Shown piece after piece: positions 5,607-7,103 of a stretch of 7,103 bases of DNA (its first letter is position 1; each line of letters opens with the position of its first letter). The notes under the pieces are model-generated. The model made no database searches and was not told the origin of the DNA. It saw only the letters and a program-made list of their open reading frames with translations. The DNA is from Trichodesmium sp. MAG_R04. Its GTDB lineage: Bacteria > Cyanobacteriota > Cyanobacteriia > Cyanobacteriales > Microcoleaceae. A program made the position numbers and the translations under genes. The stretch lies in NCBI GenBank assembly GCA_023356515.1, contig JAKQYG010000216.1, forward strand, positions 1-7,103, given 5' to 3'.

Positions 5607-6806
5607 TTACAATTCTTGGTTAACCCACTGTTCAAATATTTTAGCTCCAATTTTATACTGCTCATCATCAACTTTTTGAATTACTCCTGTGCCAGCTAAT
5701 ACTTCAAGAGCTTCTGCTACTTCACCAATGCTTAAGTCAACTTCTTGAGCTAGAAATTCAGCTGTTCCCATTCTCTTTTGTATAAGTTTTAAATAAACCG
5801 ATCGCTCAATTTCACTAAAACCGTAACTCTTTTTTTGATCATCCCACCAAGCGGAGAAATCTCCATCATACTGACGAATTAGGATGTTCATTAAATTATC
5901 TATCATATAAGATAGATCTGAATTCTTATGATCAAAAATTGTATTGAGTAATTGCTGAATCAGATAGGGATGGCCTCCAGACCATTCAATTATTTGCTCA
6001 ATTTCTTCGTTAGTTAAGAAAATATTTTCCACTTGACGACGGTAGGCAATTAGTTGCTGCATATCTACTTTGTTCAAAACTCCTAACCATTCTACTTCAG
6101 CAATATTGAGTAGGGGAGAGGCGACTCGTTGTTGATAATCTTTTAAGTCTCGATAACCAGAAAAAATTAGACCTACAAATGGTTTAAGAGCGGTGTCTGT
6201 ATCTTTCAAAGCTCGGAGGTAACTCCAAGCATCGTTGGCCCATTCTTGATTCACAATAAATTCTGCACCATCTATTAAATAGCAAACGCCCACAAAATTT
6301 CTCTTTCTCTTTTGCAAGGATTTCATTATTCTTAGTAAGTCTTGGCGGAAATCATCGTTGATCAGACGACGTTCGCTGTCTGGGTTAGTTACTTTTAAGG
6401 AAATACCTACTTTTTTAGGTAAACCTACATTTATTGCTCCTTCTGGAATTTGTCGCAGTAAACGACGGTAACTTTTTCTCCAATTAGATAACCTACCTTC
6501 TTTATATTCAGTGAAAGCTTCTTGGAGGCGGGCAATCATTAAATAGCGCAGATGGTCTAAATTTTCTGGTCGTTCTTGTTGCAGGTTTAATAACACTGGA
6601 AATGCTCGATAGTCGGAATTTGTAGACATGAGAAACCGATGTTTAATCCCATTTAACAAGCTGGTTTTTCCCAGACGACGACCTCCTAATAAAATGCGTA
6701 CTGAAAAAGGCGATCGCTCAATAGCTGCCAGAATATCATTTTGCCCAAAAAGGTAACGGGTGTCTGTTATTGGAAGTTTAAAATCTGGTCTTACGAAATT
6801 TGCCAT
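5607..6806 (-). CDS. STAND/AAA-like P-loop ATPase with C-terminal winged helix
   Basis: This 399-aa protein starts with FxLP-type residues and YLFGQNDIL, a common entry to bacterial STAND/AAA-like ATPases. Walker A is GGRRLGKTS (residues 41-49, Lys47). Walker B is CYLIDGAE (175-182, Asp179). The putative sensor strand is GLIFSGYRD (212-220), and WSGGHPYLIQQLL (275-287) is the conserved Gly-Gly-His-Pro segment of this superfamily. Residues from about 330 to 399 look like a winged helix (ERSVYLKLI through QYKIGAKIFEQWV). No transmembrane segment or effector domain is seen. Such proteins are NTP-driven switches, but this one's partner and role are unknown. The start at 6806 is chosen because a perfect AGGAGG precedes it by seven bases; the frame stays open upstream to 6947 without a comparable site. 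It is convergent with the dehydrogenase gene and overlaps the small upstream ORF by 16 bases. Confidence 0.85.
   Translation of the reverse strand: MANFVRPDFKLPITDTRYLFGQNDILAAIERSPFSVRILLGGRRLGKTSLLNGIKHRFLMSTNSDYRAFPVLLNLQQERPENLDHLRYLMIARLQEAFTEYKEGRLSNWRKSYRRLLRQIPEGAINVGLPKKVGISLKVTNPDSERRLINDDFRQDLLRIMKSLQKRKRNFVGVCYLIDGAEFIVNQEWANDAWSYLRALKDTDTALKPFVGLIFSGYRDLKDYQQRVASPLLNIAEVEWLGVLNKVDMQQLIAYRRQVENIFLTNEEIEQIIEWSGGHPYLIQQLLNTIFDHKNSDLSYMIDNLMNILIRQYDGDFSAWWDDQKKSYGFSEIERSVYLKLIQKRMGTAEFLAQEVDLSIGEVAEALEVLAGTGVIQKVDDEQYKIGAKIFEQWVNQEL
6710..6717. repeat. HIP1 palindrome in the ATPase gene
   Basis: GCGATCGC lies in the codons for AIERSPF, just upstream of the Walker A coding region. 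Confidence 0.9.
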
Positions 6807-6973
6807 ACTTGCACCTCCTCTTGTTTCATTTGTATTCGCAACCATTGAGACAGAAGGGGTAATCTTATTTGATACATATCTTCTGCTCCTAACTCTTGCC
6901 GTAAGATTAAACCAACAGATTCTAACCACAGCAAAGCGTCTAAACACTGACTTTCTGTTAATTGATTTGGCAT
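6791..6973 (-). pseudogene. 60-codon winged-helix fragment overlapping the ATPase start
   Basis: The ORF reads MPNQLTESQCLDALLWLESVGLI, then EDMYQIRLPLLSQWLRIQ. This pattern (xxALxxLxxxGhI, then YxIxxxhhxxWhxxQ) parallels the ATPase C-terminus, EALEVLAGTGVIQ and QYKIGAKIFEQWVNQ. I read it as the last winged-helix part of a second, upstream ATPase of the same kind, cut off where the repeat end at 6985 begins. In frame, only VLILKK lies between the ATG and a stop at 6992-6994, inside the repeat end. No Shine-Dalgarno precedes the ATG (ACTAAAAAAA). Its own stop overlaps the next gene's start by 16 bases, an operon-like arrangement that suggests the lost gene once led the operon. It might instead be a real small DNA-binding or adaptor protein; the repeated domain pattern favours a remnant. 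Confidence 0.5.
6814..6819 (-). promoter_or_regulatory. Ribosome binding site of the ATPase gene
   Basis: The minus strand reads GAGGAGGTGCAAGT just before the ATG at 6806-6804. The full AGGAGG with a 7-base spacer decides this start over in-frame upstream ATGs. The site lies inside the coding sequence of the overlapping small ORF, as in translationally coupled pairs. Confidence 0.85.
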
Positions 6974-6984
6974 TTTTTTTAGTA

Positions 6985-7020
6985 TCAGGACTTACGCAGG
7001 TGCGCTACATATAGCGTACT
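6985..7020. mobile_element. Second copy of the repeat's left end with a subterminal hairpin
   Basis: TCAGGACTTACGCA (6985-6998) exactly repeats the left end of the 133-bp element, in the same orientation. Directly after it, GTGCGCTA (7000-7007) pairs with TAGCGTAC (7012-7019) around CATA, eight pairs with one G-U. This hairpin sits where the first copy has its AT-rich near-palindrome. No matching right end occurs before the window stops, 105 bases further on. It may lie just outside, or this may be a solo end. Confidence 0.6.
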
Positions 7021-7103
7021 GCCAAAATAAAATTGTCAATACTATAATCAGTTCTTTTCAGACAAATATTACTTTTAACATCCATTAAAATAAGGTTACA
7101 AAA
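7021..7103. other. AT-rich right edge without a recognised gene
   Basis: After the second repeat copy there are 83 AT-rich bases with no supported ORF. On the minus strand there is a TTGACA (7034-7039), but no well-spaced -10 box. Confidence 0.5.

Noticed and set aside
6807..6947. 47-residue N-terminal extension of the ATPase
   Set aside because: The stretch is low-complexity basic, overlaps the small ORF in another frame, and a perfect AGGAGG marks the ATG at 6806.
5464..6998. Composite transposon carrying the ATPase between repeat copies
   Set aside because: Both outer ends have the same orientation, no transposase is present, and no target duplication is visible. Chance flanking is simpler.
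6760..7014. 84-codon hydrophobic + strand ORF
   Set aside because: It is antisense to the ATPase start and the small ORF and runs into the repeat; its hydrophobicity reflects the complement of the coding strand.
7008..7039. Minus-strand promoter TTGACA with TATATG in the second repeat copy
   Set aside because: The spacer is 20 bp, too long, and the -10 matches only four of six positions.

Overview
The window looks like chromosomal DNA from a cyanobacterium, probably a filamentous one. It is AT-rich and carries four exact HIP1 palindromes (GCGATCGC) in 7.1 kb. The proteins have typical cyanobacterial sequences: UDP-glucuronate decarboxylase, UDP-glucose 6-dehydrogenase, a filamentous-haemagglutinin-type secreted protein and a STAND-like ATPase. 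The species cannot be named from the sequence alone.

Layout, left to right. Positions 1-323 (minus strand) hold the first 107 codons of a two-partner-secretion (FHA N-terminal domain) exoprotein that runs off the left edge. A gene-free divergent region of about 350 bp follows. It contains a 14-bp tandem repeat, a TATAAT box and a palindrome just upstream of the main gene. Positions 675-3917 (+) encode a UDP-glucuronate decarboxylase (UDP-xylose synthase) interrupted in frame by two different inteins, at 1098-2105 (336 aa) and 2199-3488 (430 aa). Removing both leaves a normal 314-aa enzyme. After a 173-bp spacer with inverted repeats, 4091-5458 (+) encodes UDP-glucose 6-dehydrogenase. A 133-bp element with perfect 14-bp terminal inverted repeats (5464-5596) fills the gap to a convergent gene for a 399-aa P-loop ATPase (5607-6806, minus). 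Overlapping the start of that gene is a 60-codon ORF (6791-6973, minus) that resembles the ATPase's own C-terminal winged-helix region. Beside it, at 6985, is a second copy of the repeat's left end.

How the genes work together. The dehydrogenase makes UDP-glucuronate from UDP-glucose and the decarboxylase turns it into UDP-xylose, so the two + strand genes are consecutive steps supplying sugar nucleotides for cell-surface or extracellular polysaccharide. The haemagglutinin-like gene may also serve the cell surface but is transcribed divergently. The ATPase has no evident link to the sugar genes.

The most notable content is the doubly intein-split decarboxylase. Intein 1 sits one residue before the catalytic Tyr of the YxxxK motif, keeps both LAGLIDADG acids and ends in Gly-Gln instead of His-Asn. 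Intein 2 has Ser1 and Thr+1, ends in canonical His-Asn, and has Gln and Asn where both endonuclease acids should be, so it looks dead as a homing enzyme. Active enzyme therefore requires two splicing events. I do not recall this protein as a well-known intein host, but I could not search.
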